A DNA stretch of 64,000 nt from JBFHFS01 sp041583495 (GTDB taxonomy: Bacteria; Bacteroidota; Bacteroidia; Bacteroidales; Marinilabiliaceae): positions 45,341 to 109,340 of the forward strand of contig JBFHFS010000009.1 of NCBI GenBank assembly GCA_041583495.1, read 5' to 3'. Shown piece by piece: positions 9,111-17,787 of the stretch (within the stretch, counting starts at the first letter, position 1; every line of letters begins with the position of its first letter). The notes below the pieces were generated by a model. It did not search any database. It had not been told where the DNA came from and saw only the letters and a list, made by a program, of their open reading frames with translations. The position numbers and the translations under genes were made by a program.

Positions 9111-9257
9111 TACATTTGTGTGAATAAATTCGAGCATGAAAGAATACATCGCAATCCTAAAGAAATATAATTTCCGGGAAGGCAGTAGTATTCCTGAAAC
9201 AGGCTATTCTCGCTAAGAGTATACAGACAAGGTGTTACTTATTTCGATTTTATCCGC
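9111..9257 (+). pseudogene. Promoter and N-terminal remnant of a decayed gene
   Basis: The box TACATTTGT at 9111-9119 (fits TAnnTTTGY) is followed at 9136 by ATG and a 26-codon frame, MKEYIAILKKYNFREGSSIP onward, that stops at 9216. The sequence remains protein-like past the stop: EYTDK in the same frame, then after one frame change VTYFDFIRDYKALN and a second stop near 9280. This looks like a short gene, or the two ends of a longer one, broken by a stop and a frameshift. I cannot name the family. A short functional peptide is the alternative. Confidence 0.35.
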
Positions 9258-9325
9258 GATTACAAGGCCCTTAATTAAGTCATTTCCCAACAAGTTCATC
9301 TACGTAACCCTGAAAACCCCAACCA

Positions 9326-11311
9326 ATGAACAAGACCCTCAAACAAATCAGACGCATGGCGAAAATTTCGGTTTTTGTCGTGCTTTCCTTTTTTGGCACA
9401 TTTTCGGTTTGTGCACAAAACCCGGATTTGGAGTTATCCTCTCCCAACGGACAGATTAACGTTACAATAAAACTGGCCGATAAAATTTACTATTCAGTAA
9501 GTTTGGACAACCAACAGTTATTGGAAAACAGCTCCCTACAGATGGACCTTCAGGACCAGACATTGGGCAAAAACCCCAGACTCTCCGGGACCAGGGCCAG
9601 CACAATTGATGAAGATATACATCGGGTAGTTCCTTTACGGAATGCCTTGGTCCGCAACCATTGCAATGTGCTTCTGCTAAAGTTCAGAGAAAATTATTCG
9701 GTCGAGTTTCGGGCCTACAATGAAGGAGTGGCTTACCGCTTCGTACTCAACAAAGGCAAAAAGGAGATAGATGTTTTAAATGAAGCTATTCACTTACAGT
9801 TTCCCAAGACCTTTGAGGCGGTTGTAACCCCCACCCCATCATTTAAAACGCCTTATGAGACCTCTTACGTTAAGACCAACACAACTGAATTTGCCAAACT
9901 TGAAAAAAGCACTTTGCCAATTCTGGTGGAAGGAACAAACGGTGCAAAAATATTGATTTCCGAGGCAGACCTGTTTGATTACCCCTGCTTATTTTTGAAA
10001 GGGGAAGAGGGCAATGTAATGCAAGGGGTGTTCCCCAGATGCCCCATTGAGTTTGGGCCGGACGGAGACCGCAGTGTCAAAATTATTAAAGAAGCTGAAT
10101 ACATCGCCAGGACTCAGGGTAACCGGAATTTTCCCTGGCGGGTCTTCATGATCAGCAGCGATGACAAGCAGATTTTTGAAAACGAGATGGTTTTCAAGCT
10201 TTCAAGGCCAAACGAATTGGGCAATACCGGTTGGCTTAAGCCGGGTCAGGTAGCCTGGGAATACTGGCATGACGCCCGGTTATATGGTGTTGACTTCAAG
10301 TCGGGTTACAACCTCGATTCGTACAAGTACTACATCGACTTTGCCTCCGAAAACGGCATCCCCTACATCATAATGGATGAAGGCTGGGCCAAGAGCACCC
10401 ATGATCCCTATACACCCAATCCAAATATTGATCTCTTCGAGCTCATCAGGTACGGCCAGTCCAAAGATGTAAAAATTGTACTATGGCTCACCTGGCTGAC
10501 GGTTGAAAACCACATGGACTTATTCAAGACCTTCAGCGAGTGGGGGATTGCCGGGGTGAAAATTGATTTTATGAATCGAAGTGACCAGTGGATGGTTGAT
10601 TATTATGAGCGTGTGGCCCGTGAGGCTGCCAAACACCACCTATTCATCGACTACCACGGGGCGTTTAAACCGGCGGGCATGGAACGGACGCTACCCAACA
10701 TCCTGTCCTATGAAGGTGTAGTAGGGATGGAACAAAACATTTTTGGTGGGCGAGCCACAACCGACAACAACGCCTACCTGCCCTTTATACGTAATGTTGT
10801 GGGGCCGATGGATTTCACCCCCGGTGCTATGAACTCGGTACATCCCGAAGACTACAAATCGACCCGCACCAACCCGGTGAGCATAGGCACACGAGCCTAC
10901 CAACTGGCTTTGTATGTAGTTTTTGAAAGTGGCGTACAGATGTTAGCCGACAATCCTTTCTATTACTCCCGCGAAAAGGAATGCACCAATTTTATAACCT
11001 CCGTCCCCGTTGTATGGGACCAGACCAGGGTTCTGGCTGCCAAAGCCGGGGAGTATATTGTGGTTGCCAGATGCCATAATGGCAAATGGTACATCGGAGC
11101 CATCACCAATTCCAGCAAGCGCAGTCTTGAGCTGGATTTAAATTTTTTGGAAGATCATGAAGACTACACCATGACCGCTTTTCAGGATGGGGTAAATGCA
11201 AATGTTCAAGCCATGGACTACAAAAGAGTAGTTCAAACGGTAAAAAAAGGGGATGTTCTCAAAGTTGAATTGGCCAGGGACGGTGGCTGGGCTGCCGTTC
11301 TGGAAAAATAA
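9326..11311 (+). CDS. GH97 family alpha-glycosidase (retaining type)
   Basis: A 661-residue secreted glycoside hydrolase family 97 protein, typical length for SusB/BtGal97a relatives. The signal peptide ends near CAQNPDLEL (residue 30). The N-terminal beta-sandwich (about 35-290; LELSSPNGQINVTIKL) is followed by the TIM barrel. The sequence GVKIDFMNRSDQWMVDYYE places Asp414 where retaining GH97 enzymes carry the nucleophile, and Glu463/Glu469 (SYEGVVGMEQ) are positioned as the acid/base. GH97 splits into inverting alpha-glucosidases without this Asp and retaining alpha-galactosidase-like enzymes with it, so the retaining type is expected, acting on a terminal alpha-linked galactose or related sugar. 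It stands alone on the plus strand before the minus-strand locus, so it may or may not belong to the same pathway. Confidence 0.9.
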   Translation: MNKTLKQIRRMAKISVFVVLSFFGTFSVCAQNPDLELSSPNGQINVTIKLADKIYYSVSLDNQQLLENSSLQMDLQDQTLGKNPRLSGTRASTIDEDIHRVVPLRNALVRNHCNVLLLKFRENYSVEFRAYNEGVAYRFVLNKGKKEIDVLNEAIHLQFPKTFEAVVTPTPSFKTPYETSYVKTNTTEFAKLEKSTLPILVEGTNGAKILISEADLFDYPCLFLKGEEGNVMQGVFPRCPIEFGPDGDRSVKIIKEAEYIARTQGNRNFPWRVFMISSDDKQIFENEMVFKLSRPNELGNTGWLKPGQVAWEYWHDARLYGVDFKSGYNLDSYKYYIDFASENGIPYIIMDEGWAKSTHDPYTPNPNIDLFELIRYGQSKDVKIVLWLTWLTVENHMDLFKTFSEWGIAGVKIDFMNRSDQWMVDYYERVAREAAKHHLFIDYHGAFKPAGMERTLPNILSYEGVVGMEQNIFGGRATTDNNAYLPFIRNVVGPMDFTPGAMNSVHPEDYKSTRTNPVSIGTRAYQLALYVVFESGVQMLADNPFYYSREKECTNFITSVPVVWDQTRVLAAKAGEYIVVARCHNGKWYIGAITNSSKRSLELDLNFLEDHEDYTMTAFQDGVNANVQAMDYKRVVQTVKKGDVLKVELARDGGWAAVLEK

Positions 11312-11382
11312 AAAAAATCTAATTACTCTAAACAACAGCCCAATTAAATTCATCCTTCGCATGCCTGTGTTTTAGTAGTCGA

Positions 11383-11394
11383 TCCCTGAAGGGA
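11383..11394. repeat. Short palindrome between GH97 and the regulator remnant
   Basis: TCCCTGAAGGGA is a 12-base near-perfect palindrome (5-bp arms, 2-base centre). No T-run follows, so it is not a convincing terminator. Confidence 0.3.
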
Positions 11395-11422
11395 CAAAAG
11401 GTGAACGCATTAATATTTTTAA

Positions 11423-11431
11423 TAACTTTGC
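11423..11431 (+). promoter_or_regulatory. -7 promoter box of the truncated regulator
   Basis: TAACTTTGC fits TAnnTTTGY and lies 44 bases before the ATG at 11476. Confidence 0.45.
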
Positions 11432-11475
11432 TAATACACTGATATAACAACAGATATCAACAAGACAAAATTATT

Positions 11476-11772
11476 ATGGTAAGTAAATTCTTCGAATCAG
11501 AGTTTGTAAATAAGGTTGCTCTGACAAAAAAGACTATTGTACGATTTTATGTCAACAATGGATCAAGCACCCTTGCCGAACTTGCTAAAGAGCTGGACTT
11601 AAGCATCCCTACAACCACCAAATTGGTTGGGGAATTGATTGAAGAAGGGGTAATCCAGGATTTTGGCAAACAGGGAACGGGTATCCCGGTATGCCTTCAG
11701 GCGGGCAACCCAAAGGAAATTATGTCGAAAGGTTCAAACAGGCCTTCGAGGAGGCATAAAGCAAGTGGTTAA
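11476..11772 (+). pseudogene. Truncated ROK-family transcription regulator (HTH domain only)
   Basis: The first 65-70 residues read as the winged-helix N-terminus of a ROK-type repressor: KKTIVRFYVNNGSSTLAELA, then SIPTTTKLVGELIEEGVIQD and FGKQGTG. In intact ROK regulators this is followed by a 300-residue sugar-kinase-like domain beginning near GRRP; here it is missing. After GKQGT the frame degenerates to a stop at 11772. Another frame over the same bases reads GNGYPGMPSGGQPKGNYVER then FKQAFEEA and a stop, which looks like the C-terminal tail of a different protein. The simplest reading is a deletion joining the 5' end of a ROK gene to the 3' end of another gene, out of frame. A functional stand-alone HTH protein is less likely. 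Confidence 0.65.
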
Positions 11773-11859
11773 TGAAACAGCTCTGTTTTCAATCTTAGAG
11801 GGTGCATTATGCCCGTCTTGGTTTAACCTCAAAACAATTATTCTTTTCTTCAGTCCCAA

Positions 11860-14013
11860 TTATTGTGCGTGATCCCTTTTACCTTCCACTATGTCACCTG
11901 CATATTGAACCTCTTTCCAGTCTTTAATGCCAATCAATTCCTTGTACTGATCAAACACCTTATCTTCGTCGGGGGTATCGGCTGCCTGAAATACATACCA
12001 AACGGGTTTTGCTCCGCCCGGATCTGTTTCATCATCGGGGAAACGGCGAAGGCCAATTCTCAGTCCTCCTTCATTACGGTTATCGAACCAGTTGTGCCAT
12101 TGGAACCCGTCGATCCCATCCAGGGCTTTCAATTTCTTCCAGGTAAACGCAAATCCGGCGGCTTGTTCTTTCAGGTCTTGTTCTGAATAAGTTTTCGAGT
12201 TTGTGCCATTCTCAGAAAGCCAAAGTGTACGTTTGGTTTTTCCCTTGTAAAGGACCTCCGGCAGTTGAATCCAGGCATTGAGTACTTCAAGGTTGGAAAA
12301 GGTGATCAGCGGGGAATTAAAGGTGAAATCGACTTGCTCATCGAGCCATGTTTTGGGCTCCCTCAACGATTGGGGATAAGGATGATGCGCCATGGCCCAT
12401 TCGAAATCGCCTTCAGCTTTGGAGTATTGAATCAGTATTTCCATCAGCTCTTTTGAAGGATAAAAACGGGGATGGGAAGTCCAGGCCCAGTAATGTGTAA
12501 GTGTGATAAACACTTCGCTGTTCGGATTATATTTGCGGGCAATGGCATAACACATACGCATCGATTTGATATAGGCATCCATAAATATCAACGCTGTTTT
12601 TTCTCCCATGTTGGTCCACTGCCAACCAGCATCCACCTCGTTGTGCATAATCCAGTGATGGCAACGGCCATATTTTTGGTCGGCCCGACTGTAACGGCTG
12701 GCCAAAAAATCCAGGGCAGCGGCATAACAATCAACGCTTGCCGGGTTCGTCATATTCGGCATACTGTAAATCCCGGCCGGGTCCATGTCGGGATGCTGTA
12801 AAAGTTTGCCAATTTCGGGGTCGGGACATGATTCTGCTTTATCAACCAGAAGGATGGCAGCTGTAACAATGCCTTTCCGGGCGGTGGTTCGAAAAGTTGA
12901 ATCGAACATGGCAACTTCTTTCCCTCCAAAATAGTATGCTTTTCCATTGTAATTGTGCTCAATACGTCCTTCTGCCGGTTTGGTAAACATAAATCTGGAA
13001 AACCAGATGTTGACGGTAGCGCTTGTGGCATTTAACTCATCAAGATCCTCAAGGTGGCCGCGATTCACGCTAAAACCGCCAATTCCTTTTCGACCCCTTG
13101 CCACTTTTTTGGGATAGTTATACTTTGCTTTTATAACATCCGGATAATGCGCATGAGAAAGCAAATTAAAGCCGGTGGCTGTTTTATTGGCCAGCACCCA
13201 TTTCGAAAGTACGCGGTCGTAACTGAAGCCACCCCGGGTTACAAACCGGTCCAGTTCCAGTTCAAACTTTTTTGATTTCAGCAAAATAGCCGTTTCGAAT
13301 TTGGTTTCTTCAGTCACATCCTGATAAGGGGCAATTTCACAGAGGTAAACCTCTCCATTAAATGAAATTTTCCCTGTAACCGATATTTTCGACTCCTCTA
13401 CCTCAACTGTTGCTATTTCCGAATCATAATTTGTTCCCAGGTAAGCTTTTAAACGAGCTTCCATTTCTGCCTCTTTCTTCAGTTTTGTTTCACGATTGGC
13501 TGCCAGTTCCTTTTCTCTTTGGTTCATTGGCCGAAGCGTCAGGTTTCTGATTTGAATATTCACATCAGGCCGGTTGCCAAAATCCAAACGAAGGAAATCA
13601 CCTGCTTTGCCCCAATCGTTAATCTCCTTGCTCAGATCGATGGTATAACCTACCCAACCTTCGGAAAGGCCAATGCGGCGAATCAGTTTTGAGTTTTCCT
13701 GACTAATTTCAGGCCCAAAGTAGACTTGTAAATGGTCCAACCCTTTGGGGCAAAAATATTCGAATGAAAGAATTTTTGCGTCGTTTGCAATGGCCTGAGT
13801 TAATGGCCTGGTATAAATCCAGGGATCCTTGCCCAAAGTTTCCAGCTGCCAGACACCATTATTTAGCAGTTCAATTTTAACTTGATTAACATGATCTTGA
13901 TCGGGCTCAATGGAAGTGCCATTTTTCTGGCTAAAACACAACTGAAAAGAAACAGTTGCCAACAACAGAAGTGACAGCTTAAATTTTCTATTGGTATATT
14001 TCAAGTTAGTCAT
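11860..14013 (-). CDS. Secreted DUF5722-type clan-A-like glycosidase
   Basis: 717 residues with a signal peptide (about 1-28, ending LCFSQ). Residues 40-165 look like an N-terminal beta-sandwich, 165-195 a charged helix, and 280-700 a TIM-barrel-like domain I assign to DUF5722. Clan GH-A catalytic signatures are present: Glu459 in HHWIMHNEVDAGW (acid/base on strand 4) and Glu601 in TLWLSENGTNSK (nucleophile on strand 7). The spacing of about 140 residues is normal for GH39/GH5-like enzymes. A secreted glycosidase acting on the same polysaccharide is likely; the sugar specificity cannot be read from sequence. It is 489 bases downstream of the GH78 stop and may be transcribed separately. Confidence 0.75.
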   Translation of the reverse strand: MTNLKYTNRKFKLSLLLLATVSFQLCFSQKNGTSIEPDQDHVNQVKIELLNNGVWQLETLGKDPWIYTRPLTQAIANDAKILSFEYFCPKGLDHLQVYFGPEISQENSKLIRRIGLSEGWVGYTIDLSKEINDWGKAGDFLRLDFGNRPDVNIQIRNLTLRPMNQREKELAANRETKLKKEAEMEARLKAYLGTNYDSEIATVEVEESKISVTGKISFNGEVYLCEIAPYQDVTEETKFETAILLKSKKFELELDRFVTRGGFSYDRVLSKWVLANKTATGFNLLSHAHYPDVIKAKYNYPKKVARGRKGIGGFSVNRGHLEDLDELNATSATVNIWFSRFMFTKPAEGRIEHNYNGKAYYFGGKEVAMFDSTFRTTARKGIVTAAILLVDKAESCPDPEIGKLLQHPDMDPAGIYSMPNMTNPASVDCYAAALDFLASRYSRADQKYGRCHHWIMHNEVDAGWQWTNMGEKTALIFMDAYIKSMRMCYAIARKYNPNSEVFITLTHYWAWTSHPRFYPSKELMEILIQYSKAEGDFEWAMAHHPYPQSLREPKTWLDEQVDFTFNSPLITFSNLEVLNAWIQLPEVLYKGKTKRTLWLSENGTNSKTYSEQDLKEQAAGFAFTWKKLKALDGIDGFQWHNWFDNRNEGGLRIGLRRFPDDETDPGGAKPVWYVFQAADTPDEDKVFDQYKELIGIKDWKEVQYAGDIVEGKRDHAQ

Positions 14014-14502
14014 TGATCAAATATTTAGGTTTCTAATATTTAAAAAGTTACACAACCGATGTAGAATGTTTGATTTATTTTGACCTATATAATCCAATAA
14101 ACTCCTCCGGGAAGGTTGCCAAAACCAAAGGTCTGTTTGTTTTTGTCTGATTTGAATTCAGGAAATAAAAGGCTTCCGTTAAAACCCACAACCTCCACTT
14201 GTCCTAATTCCAAAGGTTTAAAACCGAATCCGATATTTCCCTTTGCGCTGGCCGGGTCAGCGAAACGACTTGCATTCTCACGACGGAAGGTTTCAGGTAT
14301 TTCAGTCGGGGTGAGAATTCCAAAAAACCAATCCTGTGCCAAAGAATGCGGTCTCCGTTTAAAAACCGGTCAGGCATTAATAAGCGGGTTAATATACCCT
14401 ATTAATCTTATTTATTGGAGTGGATGTAGGTCGCCCACTGACTCCATCATAACTATCAGGAGCCAATTGGGCAACTGTTGAATCTTCAAGACAAAAGAGG
14501 TT
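14014..14502. other. Gap between GH78 and DUF5722 genes with an orphan open frame
   Basis: 489 bases. On the minus strand, 14085-14375 is open with no ATG start: PVFKRRPHSLAQDWFFGIL and on to NLPGGVYWII. The ending resembles the last strand of a T9SS domain (LPxGxY), but nothing before it supports that. It could be a gene remnant. An overlapping 121-codon plus-strand frame is taken as a shadow. No promoter or terminator was recognised. Confidence 0.35.
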
Positions 14503-17208
14503 TCACTTCATTTGGTAACTGAATGAATAACTGCCTGAACCAATGCTCAACGACACATTTTCACCGGATACTTTCACACTTGATTTTACGGACTCAGGTA
14601 AATCGCCCTGGTTCATTTTCAATCCGTCAACGGTTGCGGAAGGTAATGTAAGAGTGGCCATTGTATTGGATGGAACGGTTACCTCGTAAACCATCTCTTT
14701 CCCATTGATTTTCCATGCAGATTTTATTTTCCCATACATGGAATCAAATTCAGCCCTGGCATAAGTTAAACCGCCCCCAGGATGCGGCGCAAGCAAAATA
14801 TGCTTGTATCCCGGAAATTCAGGGTCAATATCTATACCGGCCACATAACGATAAAGCCATTCCCCGATTGCCCCATACGCATAATGATTAAAGCTGTTCA
14901 TGCCCACATCCTGAAACGATCCGTCAGGTTTCTGTCCGTCCCACCGTTCCCAGATGGTTGTGGCGCCCTGGGTAACAGGATACAACCACGATGGATATTC
15001 TTTCCGGTTAAGCAGCATAAAAGCCAAATCATCGTATCCATATTCCGAGAGTGTTTTGCACAGCAATGGTGTTCCAACAAATCCGGTGGTAAGATGTCCC
15101 ATCTTCTTCACATCTTGGGCCAAAAAGGAGGCAGCTTTTGGAATTAGATCTTCGGGAAGCAGATCGAATGCTAAAGCTAAAGCATAGGCAGTCTGTGTAT
15201 TGGACACAAGCCGTCCGGCTGGTGTCACATATTCGCTTTGAAACGCCTTTTTTATGTTTTCGGAAAGTTGTTGATAAATTTGGGCATCGTCAGTCCTACC
15301 TAATATGGCAGCAATTTTGCCTAGTAATTCTGACGAATAGGCATAATAAGCAGTGGCAATAAGGTCTTTTTCTGTGGTTGCTCCCGGATAATCCGAACGG
15401 GTAGTCGCAAAAGCCAGCCAATCGCCAAAATGGTTGTCCCCGGTCCATAAATTTTTCTGGCCGGCTCTGCTTTTCATGTATTCAACCCACCCTTTCATAC
15501 CTGGATATTGAACTTCCAAAATACGTTTGTCGCCATAGGTCAAATACATGGTCCATGGGATAATAACCGAAACATCGGCCCAGGCCGTTGAACCACCTTG
15601 TCCTTTAAGGACATCAGGGATAACATGAGGAACAAGACCGTTTGGCAGTTGATCTGCCGTCACATCGTGCATCCACTTGGTATAGAAAGGAGCCACATTG
15701 AAATTGAATGCTGCCGTCATGCTAAACACCTGTGCATCCCCCGTCCAGCCCAATCGTTCGTCTCGCTGAGGGCAGTCAGTGGGGACATCCAGAAAATTAC
15801 CCTTTTGTCCCCATTGAATATTGTGCTGCAACTGATTAATTAACGGATTGGAGCAGGTGAATGTGCCTGTGGGTGTCATGTCGGAATGAATCACTTCTCC
15901 GGTTATCATATCGAGTGAGGGTTCCCCCTGGTAACCCATTAACTGCACAAACCGGAACCCGTGAAAAGTAAAATGCGGCTCGAAGGTTTCTTCGCCTTCT
16001 CCTTTCAATATAAATTCGTCGGTGGCTTTTGCTTTTCGCAGGTTTTCGGTATAGAAATTCCCATCCTTGTCAAGCACTTCAGCAAATTTCAAGGTAATGA
16101 GATCACCTTTATTTCCTTTCACCCGAAGATTCACCCAACCCACCATGTTCTGGCCCATATCGAAAACCGTTTCGCCTTTCGGGGTAGTGATCAATTTGAT
16201 GGGATGAAGTTCCTCGACAATTTTTACGACCTCTCCTTGCGGGGCGACCAGGATATTTTTTGGGTGCTCCAGAATGGAGGCATTTTCCCACGCGTCATCT
16301 TTGTACCCCGATTTACTCCAGTCAGGCATCTCCAACCGGGCATCATAGGTTTCACCATTGTATATATCTGAAGAAAGAATAGGACCCGTTCCCACTTTCC
16401 AGTTCTGATCTGTGGAAACAATTTCACTGGATCCATCAGCATAATTGACCTGAAGCTGGGCAATTAAAGCGATTTTGCGGCCATAGTACCCATTTTCATT
16501 TCCCCAACCAATATTTCCACGATACCACCCATCGCCAAGAATCGCTCCAATGGTATTTTCCGACTCAAGCAGGGAGGTCACATCGTAAGTCTGATATTGA
16601 ATGCGATTGGTGTAACTGGTCCAACCCGGCGTAAACAGATCGGAACTCACTCTCTCCCCATTCAGAAATAACTGGTAAAGACCAAGGGCACTAACATAAA
16701 TACGAGCCGATTTAATTTTTTTAGTTGTCGAAAACTCTTTTCTGAAATAGTGACAAGGTTTTGAATCCTTAACATCCGGTTCAGAGCCCAGAGTAATCCA
16801 GGAAGCCTCCCAGGTTTCAGGTTTCAGAATTCCCATTTCCCACCAAGCGGAATTACTCCATTCAGTGGCTTTATTCCGGTTGTCCCAAACACGAACCTTC
16901 CAATAAACCCGTTGCATCGACCTCAAGGATGGACCACCATAAACCACATTAACAGACATATCTGAAATGACCTTACCGGAAGTCCACAGAAGTTTTCCGT
17001 TGGGGCTTGCATCTGTTACGGCAATTTCATAAGCGGTTTGGAGCACATCAGGTTGGGTTGATGAAAGCATCCAACTCAAACGAGGTTGCCGGATATCGAT
17101 CCCCAGGGGGTTGGTATGATACTCACAGGTTAGTTCATTAACCGTGATTTTATTTCCCGCAAAAGCGGCCACACCAAAAAACAGAAAAAACATCGTTATT
17201 ATTTTCAT
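14503..17208 (-). CDS. GH78 alpha-L-rhamnosidase (copy 1)
   Basis: 901 residues, signal peptide MKIITMFFLFFGVAAFAG. It shows the standard GH78 order: a fibronectin-like N-domain (about 20-130), lectin-like beta domain (135-320), second beta domain (335-450), alpha/alpha six-hairpin catalytic barrel (455-810) and C-terminal beta domain. The catalytic stretch DCPQRDERLGWTGD is at 478-491; Glu484 would be the general acid. TTIWERWDGQ near 725 carries the second glutamate. It hydrolyses terminal alpha-L-rhamnose, presumably in the periplasm. It lies just downstream of rhaA but separated by a terminator and 579 bases, so it is a separate unit. This copy has a longer QRDERLG segment than the other three, which read HREK or VRER. 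Confidence 0.93.
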   Translation of the reverse strand: MKIITMFFLFFGVAAFAGNKITVNELTCEYHTNPLGIDIRQPRLSWMLSSTQPDVLQTAYEIAVTDASPNGKLLWTSGKVISDMSVNVVYGGPSLRSMQRVYWKVRVWDNRNKATEWSNSAWWEMGILKPETWEASWITLGSEPDVKDSKPCHYFRKEFSTTKKIKSARIYVSALGLYQLFLNGERVSSDLFTPGWTSYTNRIQYQTYDVTSLLESENTIGAILGDGWYRGNIGWGNENGYYGRKIALIAQLQVNYADGSSEIVSTDQNWKVGTGPILSSDIYNGETYDARLEMPDWSKSGYKDDAWENASILEHPKNILVAPQGEVVKIVEELHPIKLITTPKGETVFDMGQNMVGWVNLRVKGNKGDLITLKFAEVLDKDGNFYTENLRKAKATDEFILKGEGEETFEPHFTFHGFRFVQLMGYQGEPSLDMITGEVIHSDMTPTGTFTCSNPLINQLQHNIQWGQKGNFLDVPTDCPQRDERLGWTGDAQVFSMTAAFNFNVAPFYTKWMHDVTADQLPNGLVPHVIPDVLKGQGGSTAWADVSVIIPWTMYLTYGDKRILEVQYPGMKGWVEYMKSRAGQKNLWTGDNHFGDWLAFATTRSDYPGATTEKDLIATAYYAYSSELLGKIAAILGRTDDAQIYQQLSENIKKAFQSEYVTPAGRLVSNTQTAYALALAFDLLPEDLIPKAASFLAQDVKKMGHLTTGFVGTPLLCKTLSEYGYDDLAFMLLNRKEYPSWLYPVTQGATTIWERWDGQKPDGSFQDVGMNSFNHYAYGAIGEWLYRYVAGIDIDPEFPGYKHILLAPHPGGGLTYARAEFDSMYGKIKSAWKINGKEMVYEVTVPSNTMATLTLPSATVDGLKMNQGDLPESVKSSVKVSGENVSLSIGSGSYSFSYQMK

Positions 17209-17241
17209 CTCATTTTTTAATTAGTTGTTCTTTATAGGTAA

Positions 17242-17350
17242 TCGATGTAACTCGCCAATAATGATCCTCCTCCCGCAAGAGCAGGACAGGTTATGGGAGA
17301 ATCCCGAAGCATCGGAATCATAACTTGTCCCGATTTTTGATATCGGGAAG
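17242..17350. repeat. Inverted-repeat element, diverged relative of the 129-bp leader repeat
   Basis: Upstream of the GH78 gene. Two arms face each other: GGACAGGTTATG at 17284-17295 (arm about 17270-17295) and CATAACTTGTCC at 17319-17330 (arm to about 17348), differing by one base in the quoted core. The right arm contains the hairpin TCCCGAT...ATCGGGA. Read on the minus strand, the left half shares with the 129-bp repeats the words AACCTGTCC, CGGGAGGAG and CGAGTTACAT in the same order. It probably belongs to a dispersed repeat family used in, or tolerated in, 5' leaders. Confidence 0.6.
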
Positions 17351-17724
17351 TTGCCCCGTTTTTCCGGGGGGTCGTTTCATGGATCTAAAATTTGTTTATC
17401 AATGGGCCCCCGAACCCGATTCGGAGGGAACTTGCCACCTTAGTCATTTTCTTCGCCTTAAAACGGGACAAGGGATGATAGAATTGAACGCCCACATTTT
17501 TAAGTGGGCTGGTTTCATTGGATCCCTGGCTGCATGAGTAAACTCCCCCAGAGACCTTGTGTGATGCCATCACAACGAGCATCCCAACCACCAAAACGGA
17601 AAGCGTTTTTAACTTTGTTTATGGAAACATCAGAACCCGACAGGCCAATACTTCCAACCGCAATAAATAAATGGTATGATGGGTTAATTCAAAAATAATA
17701 GTAATGGGTTTTTGAGCGGCGGGA

Positions 17725-17777
17725 AAAAAGCATGAGCTATAAACAACAAGTCAACCAACTCATCATTTATAGCTCAT
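17725..17777 (-). terminator. Intrinsic terminator of rhaA
   Basis: A perfect 12-bp inverted repeat, ATGAGCTATAAA (17732-17743) and TTTATAGCTCAT (17766-17777), with a 22-base loop. On the minus strand it is followed by GCTTTTTT. It begins 10 bases after the rhaA stop codon. Confidence 0.85.
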
Positions 17778-17787
17778 AATATTTTGC

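Larger units (their letters stand above)
8965..9325. other. tRNA-to-GH97 junction region
   Basis: 361 bases without an intact long gene. It holds the tRNA terminator, the ten-G tract, a candidate promoter and a gene remnant (listed separately). A 75-codon frame starting at 9232 overlaps the GH97 start in another frame and is not considered a gene. No copy of the tRNA 3' end, which would signal an integrated element, was noticed here. Confidence 0.6.
17209..17787. other. Non-coding stretch between GH78 and rhaA
   Basis: 579 bases holding the inverted-repeat element (17242-17350) and the rhaA terminator (17725-17777). Short frames at 17325-17537 (+) and 17385-17594 (-) have no family features and are rejected. 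17350-17720 shows nothing recognisable. Confidence 0.6.

Noticed and set aside
8965..9325. Attachment-site duplication of the tRNA-Lys 3' end
   Set aside because: No second copy of the tRNA T-arm/acceptor sequence was noticed in the window and no integrase gene is present.
14116..14481. 121-codon plus-strand open frame in the GH78/DUF5722 gap
   Set aside because: No signal, domain or promoter; overlaps a more protein-like minus-strand frame.
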